From assembly GCA_049964535.1 (NCBI GenBank), contig JBMFXG010000048.1:1-15204 (forward strand): a stretch of 15,204 bases of DNA, written 5' to 3'. Below are positions 6,997 through 13,480 of this stretch, piece after piece (positions within the stretch are counted from its first letter, which is position 1; each line of letters starts with the position of its first letter). The notes below the pieces were generated by a model that saw only the letters and a list, made by a program, of their open reading frames with translations, was not told where the DNA came from and did no database searches. This DNA comes from JAJYZP01 sp049964535. GTDB taxonomy: Bacteria; Actinomycetota; Acidimicrobiia; Acidimicrobiales; Acidimicrobiaceae. The position numbers and the translations under genes were made by a program.

Positions 6997-7017
6997 GAAG
7001 AGGTCACCATGTCGTGA
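6997..7017 (+). promoter_or_regulatory. Ribosome binding site with ATG-TCG-TGA mini-ORF upstream of dinB
   Basis: GAAGAGG (6997-7003) is a good Shine-Dalgarno sequence. Five bases later comes ATG (7009-7011), then one codon (TCG) and a stop (TGA, 7015-7017). It lies 57 bases before the dinB start, which itself has only a poor ribosome binding site. It could be a translated start-stop leader that tunes dinB, or chance. The elements are seen; translation is inferred. Confidence 0.3.
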
Positions 7018-7073
7018 TCCTCCTTGAGGCTTAGGTCTCTGTCAACTTGTTTGGGTCCCTAGAGTGATCTGCA

Positions 7074-8399
7074 GTGAGAGAGTGGGATCATCATCGGCTG
7101 ATTATGCACGTTGACTTGGACTGCTTTTTTGCTGCTGTCGAAGAGCTTGACGACCCGACTCTTCAGGGTCGGCCCGTCGTGGTTGGAGGTACGGGAGCGC
7201 GCGGTGTGGTGGCCGCAGCGAACTATGAGGCCCGGATCTACGGAGTGCACTCAGCTATGAGCATGGCTGAGGCACGACGGCGGTGCCCGATGGCAATCTT
7301 TCGTGATGGTAACTTTCGGCGCTACAGCGAGCTTTCGAGGCGGTTCCACGAACTTTTGGACTCGGTGACACCGGTCGTTGAGCCGATCGGTTTAGACGAG
7401 GCGTTTCTCGATTGTTCAGGAATTTTGCGTGCGTGGTCGAGTGCGATGGACCTTGCGGAGGCAACGAGGAGTCGACTGATGTCGGAGCTCGGTCTGTCTC
7501 TCTGCGTTGGCATCGGCACGACGCGACAGATCGCGAAGCTCGCTTCTAAGCGGGCGAAGCCTCATGTGATGGATGGCCGACTCGTCCAGGGTCTCGGTGT
7601 GTGTGTGGTGCAGCCGGGAGACGAACGTACCTTTCTTGGACCGGTTCTCGTGGGTGATCTCTGGGGTGTTGGTTCGGTTACCGGGAAGAAACTAGCTCGC
7701 CTTGGGGTGCGAAACGTCGGCGAACTGCTCGACCTCGATCCTGCGATCGTGTTCCATGCTCTTGGATCCCATGGATTGTCTCTACTTGCGGCACTCGATG
7801 GCTCGGCGGCCGTCCAGGTGCAGGGGCAGTCGTCAAATAAGAGTCTTGGGGTCGAGGAGACGTATCCAAAGGATCTGAAAGATCCTGGGGAGATCGACCG
7901 CGAGATCGTGAGACTGGTCGACTCGGTCTGTTTTCGGCTTTTTCAACGGGAACTCTTTGCCAGAGTCGTGGTATTGAAGATTCGTACCCCTGACTTTCAG
8001 ACACATCTTCGTCAGCAGACGCTCACCGTACCGACTCGTTCTCCTCGAACGTTCTTGGCCACTGCCCGAGCGCTTCTGAAGCCCGAGCTGCTTAGCGATG
8101 GTGTGAGGCTGCTCGGCGTTTCGACCTCAGGACTCACCGAGGTGTCGGTCGGCCAACCGAGATTGGACGTGAGTGGCGACGATGAACGGGCTCACGTGCT
8201 GGATGAGACGGTAGGAGAGTTGAAGCGTCGTTTTGGTGAAGGATCGATCGCTCCGGCGAGATTGATTGAGGGGCGTGGGGTGGTGGTGCGCTCCGTTGGG
8301 GATCGCCACTGGGGGCCAAGTGCAGAGAACGGAGAGACAGCTATGGGGGCTCCGCACAACAAGAAGTGGCGGAGGGACCCCGATGAGACGCATTCATGA
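7074..8399 (+). CDS. dinB: DNA polymerase IV (Y-family translesion polymerase)
   Basis: This 441-residue Y-family polymerase copies past damaged bases. The palm begins MHVDLDCFFAAVEE, with metal-binding Asp14 and the steric-gate Phe19. The second catalytic pair Asp108-Glu109 is in EPIGLDEAFLDCSG. SMAEARRRCP and LSLCVGIGTTRQIAKLASKRAKP are the usual fingers/palm segments. The helix-hairpin-helix thumb is around LWGVGSVTGKKLARLGVRN. The little finger spans about 240-350 and ends in LLGVSTSGL. After that, VSVGQPRLDV occupies the usual place of a clamp-binding motif, but only weakly fits one. A polar, basic tail of about 50 residues makes the protein longer than the 351-residue E. coli enzyme. 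The start is GTG 7074; ATG 7104 is an alternative, but homologues usually have about ten residues before HVDLD. I saw no actinobacterial SOS box (TCGAAC-N4-GTTCGA) upstream. The stop lies within 13-bp repeats. Confidence 0.95.
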   Translation: MREWDHHRLIMHVDLDCFFAAVEELDDPTLQGRPVVVGGTGARGVVAAANYEARIYGVHSAMSMAEARRRCPMAIFRDGNFRRYSELSRRFHELLDSVTPVVEPIGLDEAFLDCSGILRAWSSAMDLAEATRSRLMSELGLSLCVGIGTTRQIAKLASKRAKPHVMDGRLVQGLGVCVVQPGDERTFLGPVLVGDLWGVGSVTGKKLARLGVRNVGELLDLDPAIVFHALGSHGLSLLAALDGSAAVQVQGQSSNKSLGVEETYPKDLKDPGEIDREIVRLVDSVCFRLFQRELFARVVVLKIRTPDFQTHLRQQTLTVPTRSPRTFLATARALLKPELLSDGVRLLGVSTSGLTEVSVGQPRLDVSGDDERAHVLDETVGELKRRFGEGSIAPARLIEGRGVVVRSVGDRHWGPSAENGETAMGAPHNKKWRRDPDETHS

Positions 8400-8438
8400 G
8401 ACGTCCTGTTGAGACACATCGTTGAGAGGTACTGAGAT
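8385..8438 (+). repeat. Degenerate 13-bp tandem repeats over the dinB stop codon
   Basis: GAGA occurs at 8385, 8398, 8411, 8424 and 8434, so three successive intervals are exactly 13 bases and the last is 10. The units are GAGACGCATTCAT, GAGACGTCCTGTT and GAGACACATCGTT, then GAGAGGTACT and GAGAT. Each is preceded by T, and the dinB stop TGA is formed by the second unit. The units share TGAGAC and a T-containing tail; the middle is diverged. Confidence 0.55.
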
Positions 8439-8619
8439 GGTTACGTTTGCTCGTCATCGCAGTCGTCGTTCAGAGCCTTGGAACGAGACTCTGTGCGAAC
8501 TCAGGTCCCGAGCCCCGAGTGGCTCGCTCGGTCCCTGCTGCAGGACGCTCACTGCGGTGGCCACAGCGCTGCCGAATGTCGCTGAAAGAGGCGCAATCGT
8601 AGGAGGAGTGGGGGAGTGA
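8437..8619 (+). CDS. Doubtful 60-residue ORF after dinB
   Basis: ATG 8437 follows GAGAGG (8424-8429) with 7 bases between and opens a 60-codon frame: MVTFARHRSRRSEPWNETL at the start, ending VGGVGE. The product is basic at its N-terminus and has no recognisable domain, signal peptide or membrane segment. The apparent ribosome binding site is part of the 13-bp repeats, so it may be accidental. If real, it would be cotranscribed with dinB, 37 bases after its stop. I rate it as more likely non-coding. Confidence 0.2.
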   Translation: MVTFARHRSRRSEPWNETLCELRSRAPSGSLGPCCRTLTAVATALPNVAERGAIVGGVGE

Positions 8620-8656
8620 TTCGTTGAGGTCCTCAGCGACCTCTGTGAGAGCGAGA

Positions 8657-8733
8657 TCACGCTTACCTACGCTCCTACACGGGACTCGCAGCTTGTTGCT
8701 CGGGGGTCGCGAGACGTTCTGACGTAGGCGTGA
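8657..8733. other. Possible structured RNA element (two nested stems)
   Basis: TCACGC (8657-8662) pairs with GCGTGA (8728-8733), and CTACG (8667-8671) with CGTAG (8723-8727), leaving TTAC as a bulge: 11 base pairs in all. Inside this, CTCGC (8685-8689) pairs with GCGAG (8709-8713). The fold could form on either strand. It may be a terminator-type structure, a small RNA, or chance; no known RNA family was recognised. Confidence 0.3.
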
Positions 8734-9024
8734 GCGATACCGGTGGTCGAACGTTTCGATCTGGAAATTGACTGTGGCAAAACTTGCGATGGGCCGGGTT
8801 GTGCGTAACGGCGAAGACCTCGGCTCTTGGAGGTCGTCGCTGTGGGGTTTTAAGTGGGTACCGAGGATGACCGTCATACTCGACCGCTCGTGCATGGATC
8901 GGCGACGTGTTTACGGATGGGACGCAGAGCGTGGTTGAGGCGTGCGCTTGTTACGGGTTGGTCCTCAACGATTACGTTCGAGTACTTGTGGCTCGCTGCT
9001 GAGAGTAACCTGGAGCTGTGGGAC

Positions 9025-9040
9025 GGCGCTGAACAGCGCC
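9025..9040 (-). terminator. Hairpin downstream of the epoxide hydrolase gene
   Basis: On the minus strand GGCGCT-GTTC-AGCGCC forms a perfect 6-bp GC-rich stem with a 4-base loop, starting 14 bases past the hydrolase stop. There is no T-run, so termination is plausible but not certain. Confidence 0.45.
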
Positions 9041-9054
9041 GAGGGTGAGTTCGA

Positions 9055-10046
9055 TCAGAGCAATCTCCCTTCAGCGGAGAGTGTGTTGAGAAACTTAAAG
9101 AGCAGTTCGTTGACGGCTGTCGGCTTTTCCTGTTGTATCCAGTGTCCAGCGTCACTGATGACGTGGTGACCTCGAAGGTCGGAGCACGAGATGCTCAAAT
9201 CGTTCTCTGCTCGTTGAGAGAAGCGCCTCGTCATATCGTGTTCGCCGACGATGTAGAGGGCAGGTACGGAGATTGGATAGTTGTTGAACGCGCGCGTGAG
9301 CTCCCAGTTGTTGTCGAGATTGCGGTAGAAGTTGAGCGGACCTCGAAATCCTCCTTCGGAGAACGCCTCAACGTAGTGAGCGATGTCCTCTTCTCGAAGC
9401 CATGGTGGAAGTGAGGCCGCCGGACGCTCGAGAGCAGGCGTCCATTCTCGGTCACGAGACGCTGCCATCCGGTTTGACGGATCGAGGGAGTCTCGCCATA
9501 GAGAAAGCATCGAATGCTACGGTCAACATCGAGTTCGAACTCTGCTTCAGCGAGGCCAGGCTCTTGGAAGTAGACCATGTAGAAGGACTCATTCTCCTGG
9601 CCTCCGAGCGAAGCGGTCATAATGCTCGTTGGTGCTGCATGCGCGCGCTGTGAGCGATAGGGCACGCTGAGGCCGACGACTCCGACGAAGAGATCGGGTC
9701 GGAAGAGGGCGCAGTGCCACGCTACCGGTGCGCCCCAGTCGTGACCGACGACACAAGCTGTCTGGATCTCCAAGGACTCCGCAAGTGCGACGAGATCACC
9801 GCTGAGGTGCAGTATCGAGTAGGAGGAGATTTCGTTTGGCTTGGACGATCCTCCGTACCCTCTGAGGTCGAGCGCAAGTGCACGATACCCGTGGTCCGCA
9901 AGGTATGTCAGTTGATGGCGCCACGAATGCGATGTCTCTGGGAACCCGTGAGCGAGTATGACCACTGGCCCATCACCGGCTTCGAGGTAGGAGAGTTCGA
10001 TTCCATTTGTTTGTACAGTGTGGCGCTGGAAGCGGTCAGGGGTCAT
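9055..10046 (-). pseudogene. Epoxide hydrolase (alpha/beta hydrolase), interrupted by a one-base frameshift
   Basis: Two overlapping frames together make one soluble epoxide hydrolase of about 330 residues, the family's normal length. The first frame, from ATG 10046 (GGAG, 8 bases upstream), carries HGFPE (oxyanion hole, residues 34-38) and nucleophile Asp103 in GHDWGAPVAW, then FYMVYFQEPGLAEAE. The second frame carries PPWLREEDIAHYVEAF, FRGPLNFYRNLDNNWE with a lid Tyr, VGEHD with an acidic triad candidate, and the catalytic His in DAGHWIQQEKP; it stops at 9055. Going from one frame to the other requires reading one base twice, that is, one base has been lost here. The best join is near 9414-9425, where RLLSSVRRP would continue as SLPPWLREED. 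It could be a true inactivating mutation or a sequencing error; an N gap lies 0.4 kb away. Such enzymes turn epoxides into diols. It is divergent from the P450. Confidence 0.88.
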
Positions 10047-10237
10047 AGTTGGGTCTCCACTGTTGTGTGCTCCTTCGACAGAGATGGCGCTCCGCCTCGA
10101 TAGTTCGACTGACGTTCGGGGTCGGTGCTACCCATGAGTCCCACACTACTTCTCATCCGACACCGACGTAGGTCGCCGCTTTGCGAGTGGCAGTTGAACT
10201 CGATAGGGTACAAGTAGCGTGAAGTCTGTGAGGTGCT

Positions 10238-11504
10238 GTGTTTACACTGAGAGATGAGTTGGGGCTCGAGGAGATCGATCTCTCCGATCTCGAGTTTTGG
10301 GCCTTACCGTTCGAGGTTCGCGAGGCGGCGCTTGTAAAGCTACGCCGTGAGCGGCCGGTCGCACACTTCGACGAGCCGACCTGGTCCTTCGATGAGAATG
10401 GCTCCGGATACTGGGCGATCACTAAGTACCACGACATTGCTCGAGTATCTCGTGAGCCGCAGATCTTCTNNNNNNNNNNCCCGAGGCGCTGTTTCGATAC
10501 GTGATCTCCCGGAGGAGTTTTTGGAGTTCTTCGGTTCGATGATTAACACCGATGATCCAAGACACGGCTACCTGCGAAGAATAGTCTCTCGGGCCTTCAC
10601 TCCGAAGCGGCTCTCTCAGCTCGAAGATCGGATCGAGACGATCGCGCAGGAGTTAGTTCAAGGTATGCCGCGAGGCGTACCCTTCGATGTTGTGCCGACG
10701 GTGGCTGCAACGTTACCGCTTCGGGTGATCTGCGAGATGATGGGTGTCCCTGTGGATCGAGAACACTATGTTCTGCAGCGATCAAACATCATCCTCGGTG
10801 CGCTCGACGATGAGTTCGTGCCGGTAGACCGTTCGCCCGATGAAGCGATCATGATGGCGGCTATCGAGCTGACAGCTCTGATGGAAGAGATCGGTTCCGA
10901 GCGAGTGCAGCGACCGACTGAGGATATCACCTCGGCGCTGGTGAATGCCTCGGTCGACGGTGAGGCGTTGACCGCTGCGGAGCTTGCGTCATTTTTTATA
11001 CTTCTCGTTGTTGCGGGTAACGAGACGACGAGAAACGCGATCTCGTTGGGTCTCCATGCACTTGGGCAGTGGAGCGATGAGTACCAGCGGTGGCGTCAGA
11101 ATCAAGAGTCTCTTACCGATACTGCCGTGGAAGAGATCATTCGCTGGTCCTCTCCGGTCATGTTCATGCGGCGTACGCTGACGCAGCGGACCTACGTCGG
11201 TGATACGGAGATCGGCGAAGGTGAGAAGGTGCTACTGCTCTATGGATCTGGTAACCGAGATGAAGAGATCTTTCGCGAACCCTACCGCTTTGATGTAGGC
11301 AGAGTTGACAACCGGCATCTCGGGTTTGGTGGATTTGGACCCCACTACTGTCTCGGCGCTCATCTCGCTCGGCGAGAGCTTGCATCGATCTTTCGTGCTT
11401 TGCTTCGAGCGGTCCCTCGTTGGAGCATTGTGGAGGAGCCGATGCAACTCCGGTCCAACTTCATCAACGGTTTGAAACACTTGACTCTCGTGGTCGAGGA
11501 GTGA
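10238..11504 (+). CDS. Cytochrome P450 monooxygenase (actinobacterial CYP124/125/142-like), with internal assembly gap
   Basis: This is a haem-thiolate monooxygenase of about 420 residues, probably soluble. Before the gap the frame runs from GTG 10238 and includes YWAITKYHDIARVSREPQIF. After ten Ns (10470-10479) the protein continues one frame over with RGAVSIRDLPEEFLEFFGSM. So the true gap length should be a multiple of three, such as 9 or 12. The diagnostic motifs are the I-helix AGNETT (11013-11030), the ExxR motif EIIR (11133-11144), and the haem loop FGGFGPHYCLG with the ligand Cys at 11349-11351. SMINTDDPRHGYLRRIVSRAF is typical of actinobacterial P450s of the steroid and branched-lipid oxidising group, so a lipid or terpenoid substrate is likely but unproven. 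The GTG start has GAGG only 4 bases upstream, so the start is less sure. Electron partners are not in the window. It is divergent from the epoxide hydrolase by 191 bases. Confidence 0.93.
10470..10479. other. Assembly gap of ten Ns inside the P450 gene
   Basis: Ten Ns interrupt the coding sequence between residues ...QIF and RGAV... . The frames on the two sides differ by one base, so the gap size is nominal, not real. In related P450s only about three to five residues separate these segments, so the real missing stretch is probably short. Confidence 0.95.
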
Positions 11505-11547
11505 GTGGTGTTGGGATTACTCTACGTGTTCGGCTAAGGTGCTTCTT

Positions 11548-12459
11548 GTGTCAGTAGCGTCAGAGTCACCGTCTTTAGGACAGACCTCTGAAGTCATCGC
11601 TCGCTTTCAACGGTCGCTTGTCGGTTACAGTCACAACACCATTCGTCGGTACTCTTGCGAATTGGTGAGGTTCGCTCAGTGGTGCGAAGGTCACGATCGA
11701 AGCTTTCCAGAGGCCGTCGATGTACGGTCGCTTCGACGCTATCAAGCCGAGCGTCTCGCAGGTGGTTGTAGTGCTGCCACGCTGAACTCCTTTGGAGCAG
11801 CCTGGAAGGCGTTCGTGCGGTATTGGCTTCGTCGCTCCGACGTACAGCTCGCTATGGACGAGTTCGTAGCTCGTCGAGGCTCCGTTAAACTTCCGAAGAC
11901 CTTGAGTGAATCGCAGGTGGCTGGAGTTCTTCGCAACGCTGGAGCCGATGGGGCAACTACCTCTCGACACCGGGAGCGAGACAGGGCGATCGTTGAACTG
12001 CTCTATGCAAGTGGACTACGAGTGAGCGAGCTCTCTTCTTTGAGCTGGCGTGATCTCGATCTCGTGACGGGGGTCGTGACGGTGGTGAACGGCAAAGGAT
12101 CGAAGGCGAGACAGGTTCCCATGACGTCGGCCGCAAAAGATGCTTTACTGGCGCTCCGTGATGCCGATACCACATTGGTGGGGATCTCGATCGATCAAGG
12201 AAGCCTCGTGTTCCGAGCTGCTCGTGGGGGGAGGCTCAATCCGAGAGAGGTGCGGCGTATTATCGAGCGGGTAGGACAGACCTGTGGGCCCCACGTTTTT
12301 CGCCACAGTTTCGCAACGCACCTGCTCGACGGAGGCGCAGATCTACGGGTTGTACAGGAGCTCTTAGGGCATGCTCGGCTCTCAACGACTCAGGTTTATA
12401 CCCATGTAAGCAAAGAACGGCTGAAAGATGTGCATCGAACTTCACATCCTCGTGGATAG
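11548..12459 (+). CDS. xerC: Tyrosine recombinase, XerC/XerD type
   Basis: This 303-residue site-specific recombinase is of the size of XerC/D, which resolve chromosome dimers at dif with a partner recombinase and FtsK. An N-terminal SAM-like core-binding domain (about 15-105; SHNTIRRYSCELVRFAQW) is followed by the catalytic domain. Its residues are Arg158 in ASGLRVSEL, Lys183 in NGKGSKARQVP, His249 and Arg252 in PHVFRHSFATHLLDGG, His275 in LLGHARLSTTQ, and nucleophile Tyr284 in VYTHVS. All are intact. I chose GTG 11548 because TAAGG at 11535-11539 sits 8 bases before it; GTG 11539 is an in-frame alternative giving three more residues. The sigma factor gene starts 8 bases after the stop, so the two are probably cotranscribed. 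The position near whiG and rpsB matches housekeeping xerC rather than a phage integrase. Whether it is XerC or XerD cannot be told. Confidence 0.87.
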   Translation: MSVASESPSLGQTSEVIARFQRSLVGYSHNTIRRYSCELVRFAQWCEGHDRSFPEAVDVRSLRRYQAERLAGGCSAATLNSFGAAWKAFVRYWLRRSDVQLAMDEFVARRGSVKLPKTLSESQVAGVLRNAGADGATTSRHRERDRAIVELLYASGLRVSELSSLSWRDLDLVTGVVTVVNGKGSKARQVPMTSAAKDALLALRDADTTLVGISIDQGSLVFRAARGGRLNPREVRRIIERVGQTCGPHVFRHSFATHLLDGGADLRVVQELLGHARLSTTQVYTHVSKERLKDVHRTSHPRG

Positions 12460-12467
12460 GTCAGGTT

Positions 12468-13250
12468 TTGGAAGAGATTGAACGGCGTGAAATAGAAGAT
12501 CTCTGGCTTGAGTTCAAGGTGCGTGGGTCCAAGCCTGCGAAGGACCGCTTGATTGTCAACTATGCGCCGCTCGTCAAGTTCGTGGCCGGAAGGGTCGCTG
12601 TAGGCCTCCCGCAAAGTATCGATCAGGCCGACCTCGTGAGCTACGGCATGTTTGGATTGATCGATGCGCTTGAGAAGTTCGACCCTGAGCGCAAGATCAA
12701 GTTCGAGACCTACGCAATATCTCGGATCAAGGGCTCAATCATCGACGAACTTCGGGCTATCGATTGGGTGCCTCGCTCGGTTCGCGCGAAGGCTCGCATG
12801 GTGGAGAGGGCCTACCAGAAGCTCGAGGCTAAGTTGCTTCGGACTCCTACCGATCGAGAGTTGGCCGAGGAGCTCGGTATCTCCGACAGAGAGCTACAAG
12901 CTATCTTTGCTCGTATCTCGTTCGTGGGTGTCGTTGCCTTCGATGAGGTGATCTCCGGTGGCGAGAAGGGTGAAGGCGCTACGACGCTCGGAGATACCAT
13001 CGCAGATCGTAAGAGCGGACCGACTGGCTCTTTTGAGCAGGAAGAGACTCGTCAAATGCTTGCTGAGGCGATTAATCGTCTTGGTGATCGTGAGAAGGTC
13101 GTGCTCACGCTGTACTACTACGAGAGCTTGACTCTTGCAGAGATCGGTCAGGTTCTTGGGGTCACTGAGTCACGAGTCTGTCAAATTCACACCAAAGCCG
13201 TCTTGCAGCTGAAGGCGAAGCTCGCTGAACCGGAGTGGGAGCACATTTAA
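12468..13250 (+). CDS. whiG: Alternative sigma factor of the WhiG/FliA (sigma-28) family
   Basis: This is a 260-residue RNA polymerase sigma subunit with regions 2, 3 and 4. Region 2 (about 26-95) contains DLVSYGMFGLIDALEKFDP (55-73) and KIKFETYAISRIKGSIIDEL. DWVPRSVR (99-106) leads into region 3, with LRTPTDRELAEELGISDREL at 124-143. Region 4 (about 202-250) has the -35-binding helix-turn-helix SLTLAEIGQVLGVTESRVCQ. The FliA-type GSIIDELRAIDWVPRS block sets it apart from primary sigma factors. In Streptomyces the homologue WhiG, also located just before rpsB, starts sporulation; in motile bacteria FliA drives flagellar genes. Neither target set is visible here. The start appears to be TTG 12468, with GGATAGG (12454-12460), overlapping the xerC stop, as ribosome binding site. 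The rare start may keep its level low. No anti-sigma gene is adjacent. Confidence 0.92.
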   Translation: MEEIERREIEDLWLEFKVRGSKPAKDRLIVNYAPLVKFVAGRVAVGLPQSIDQADLVSYGMFGLIDALEKFDPERKIKFETYAISRIKGSIIDELRAIDWVPRSVRAKARMVERAYQKLEAKLLRTPTDRELAEELGISDRELQAIFARISFVGVVAFDEVISGGEKGEGATTLGDTIADRKSGPTGSFEQEETRQMLAEAINRLGDREKVVLTLYYYESLTLAEIGQVLGVTESRVCQIHTKAVLQLKAKLAEPEWEHI

Positions 13251-13407
13251 CGACCCTGTTCGAAGACTCTGCTCTCCTGCATCTCTGCAAGGTAGTTAGA
13301 AGAGCCTAATGACTGCGGATCGGTCCGGTTTCGGAGCTTTCAGATCTTGTCGAAGTGGTATCGAAGTCGTTGTGATCGATTAGCATTGCACTGGTCTTAA
13401 TCAGGGT

Positions 13408-13437
13408 GTTCAAACCCACGGTCGCTTGAAGTTCAAG
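13408..13437 (+). promoter_or_regulatory. Overlapping inverted repeats in the rpsB leader
   Basis: CTTGAA-G-TTCAAG (13425-13437) is a perfect 13-bp palindrome 43 bases before the rpsB ATG. Its left half TTGAA (13426-13430) can instead pair with an upstream TTCAA (13409-13413), giving a hairpin with a 12-base loop. The middle segment thus has two possible partners. This may be an operator or a leader RNA by which S2 or another factor controls rpsB-tsf; no known leader family was recognised. Confidence 0.3.
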
Positions 13438-13480
13438 TGCTGGAACCCCTATTCTACGTAACCGCTGGGAGGTTATCGAA

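Larger units (their letters stand above)
8620..9054. other. Non-coding region between convergent dinB side and epoxide hydrolase
   Basis: About 435 bases carry no gene that I can support; open frames on both strands lack good starts and domain character. Two structural elements are visible: a two-stem fold at 8657-8733 and a short hairpin at 9025-9040 just past the end of the leftward epoxide hydrolase. Terminators for both flanking transcription units would be expected here. Confidence 0.5.

Noticed and set aside
8470..8895. 141-codon minus-strand ORF in the convergent gap
   Set aside because: No ribosome binding site, low-complexity R/S/T/P content, and no domain.
8854..9048. 64-codon plus-strand ORF after dinB
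   Set aside because: Weak start and no recognisable protein character; it overlaps the hairpin that follows the epoxide hydrolase.
10241..10248. TTTACACT at the P450 start, identical to 8 bases of the 19-bp palindrome arm
   Set aside because: An 8-mer is expected by chance at about this rate in 15 kb, and the other half-site is missing.
13400..13420. GTTCAAACCC resembling a tRNA T-arm
   Set aside because: The flanking bases do not form the 5-bp T stem, and no acceptor, D or anticodon arms are present.
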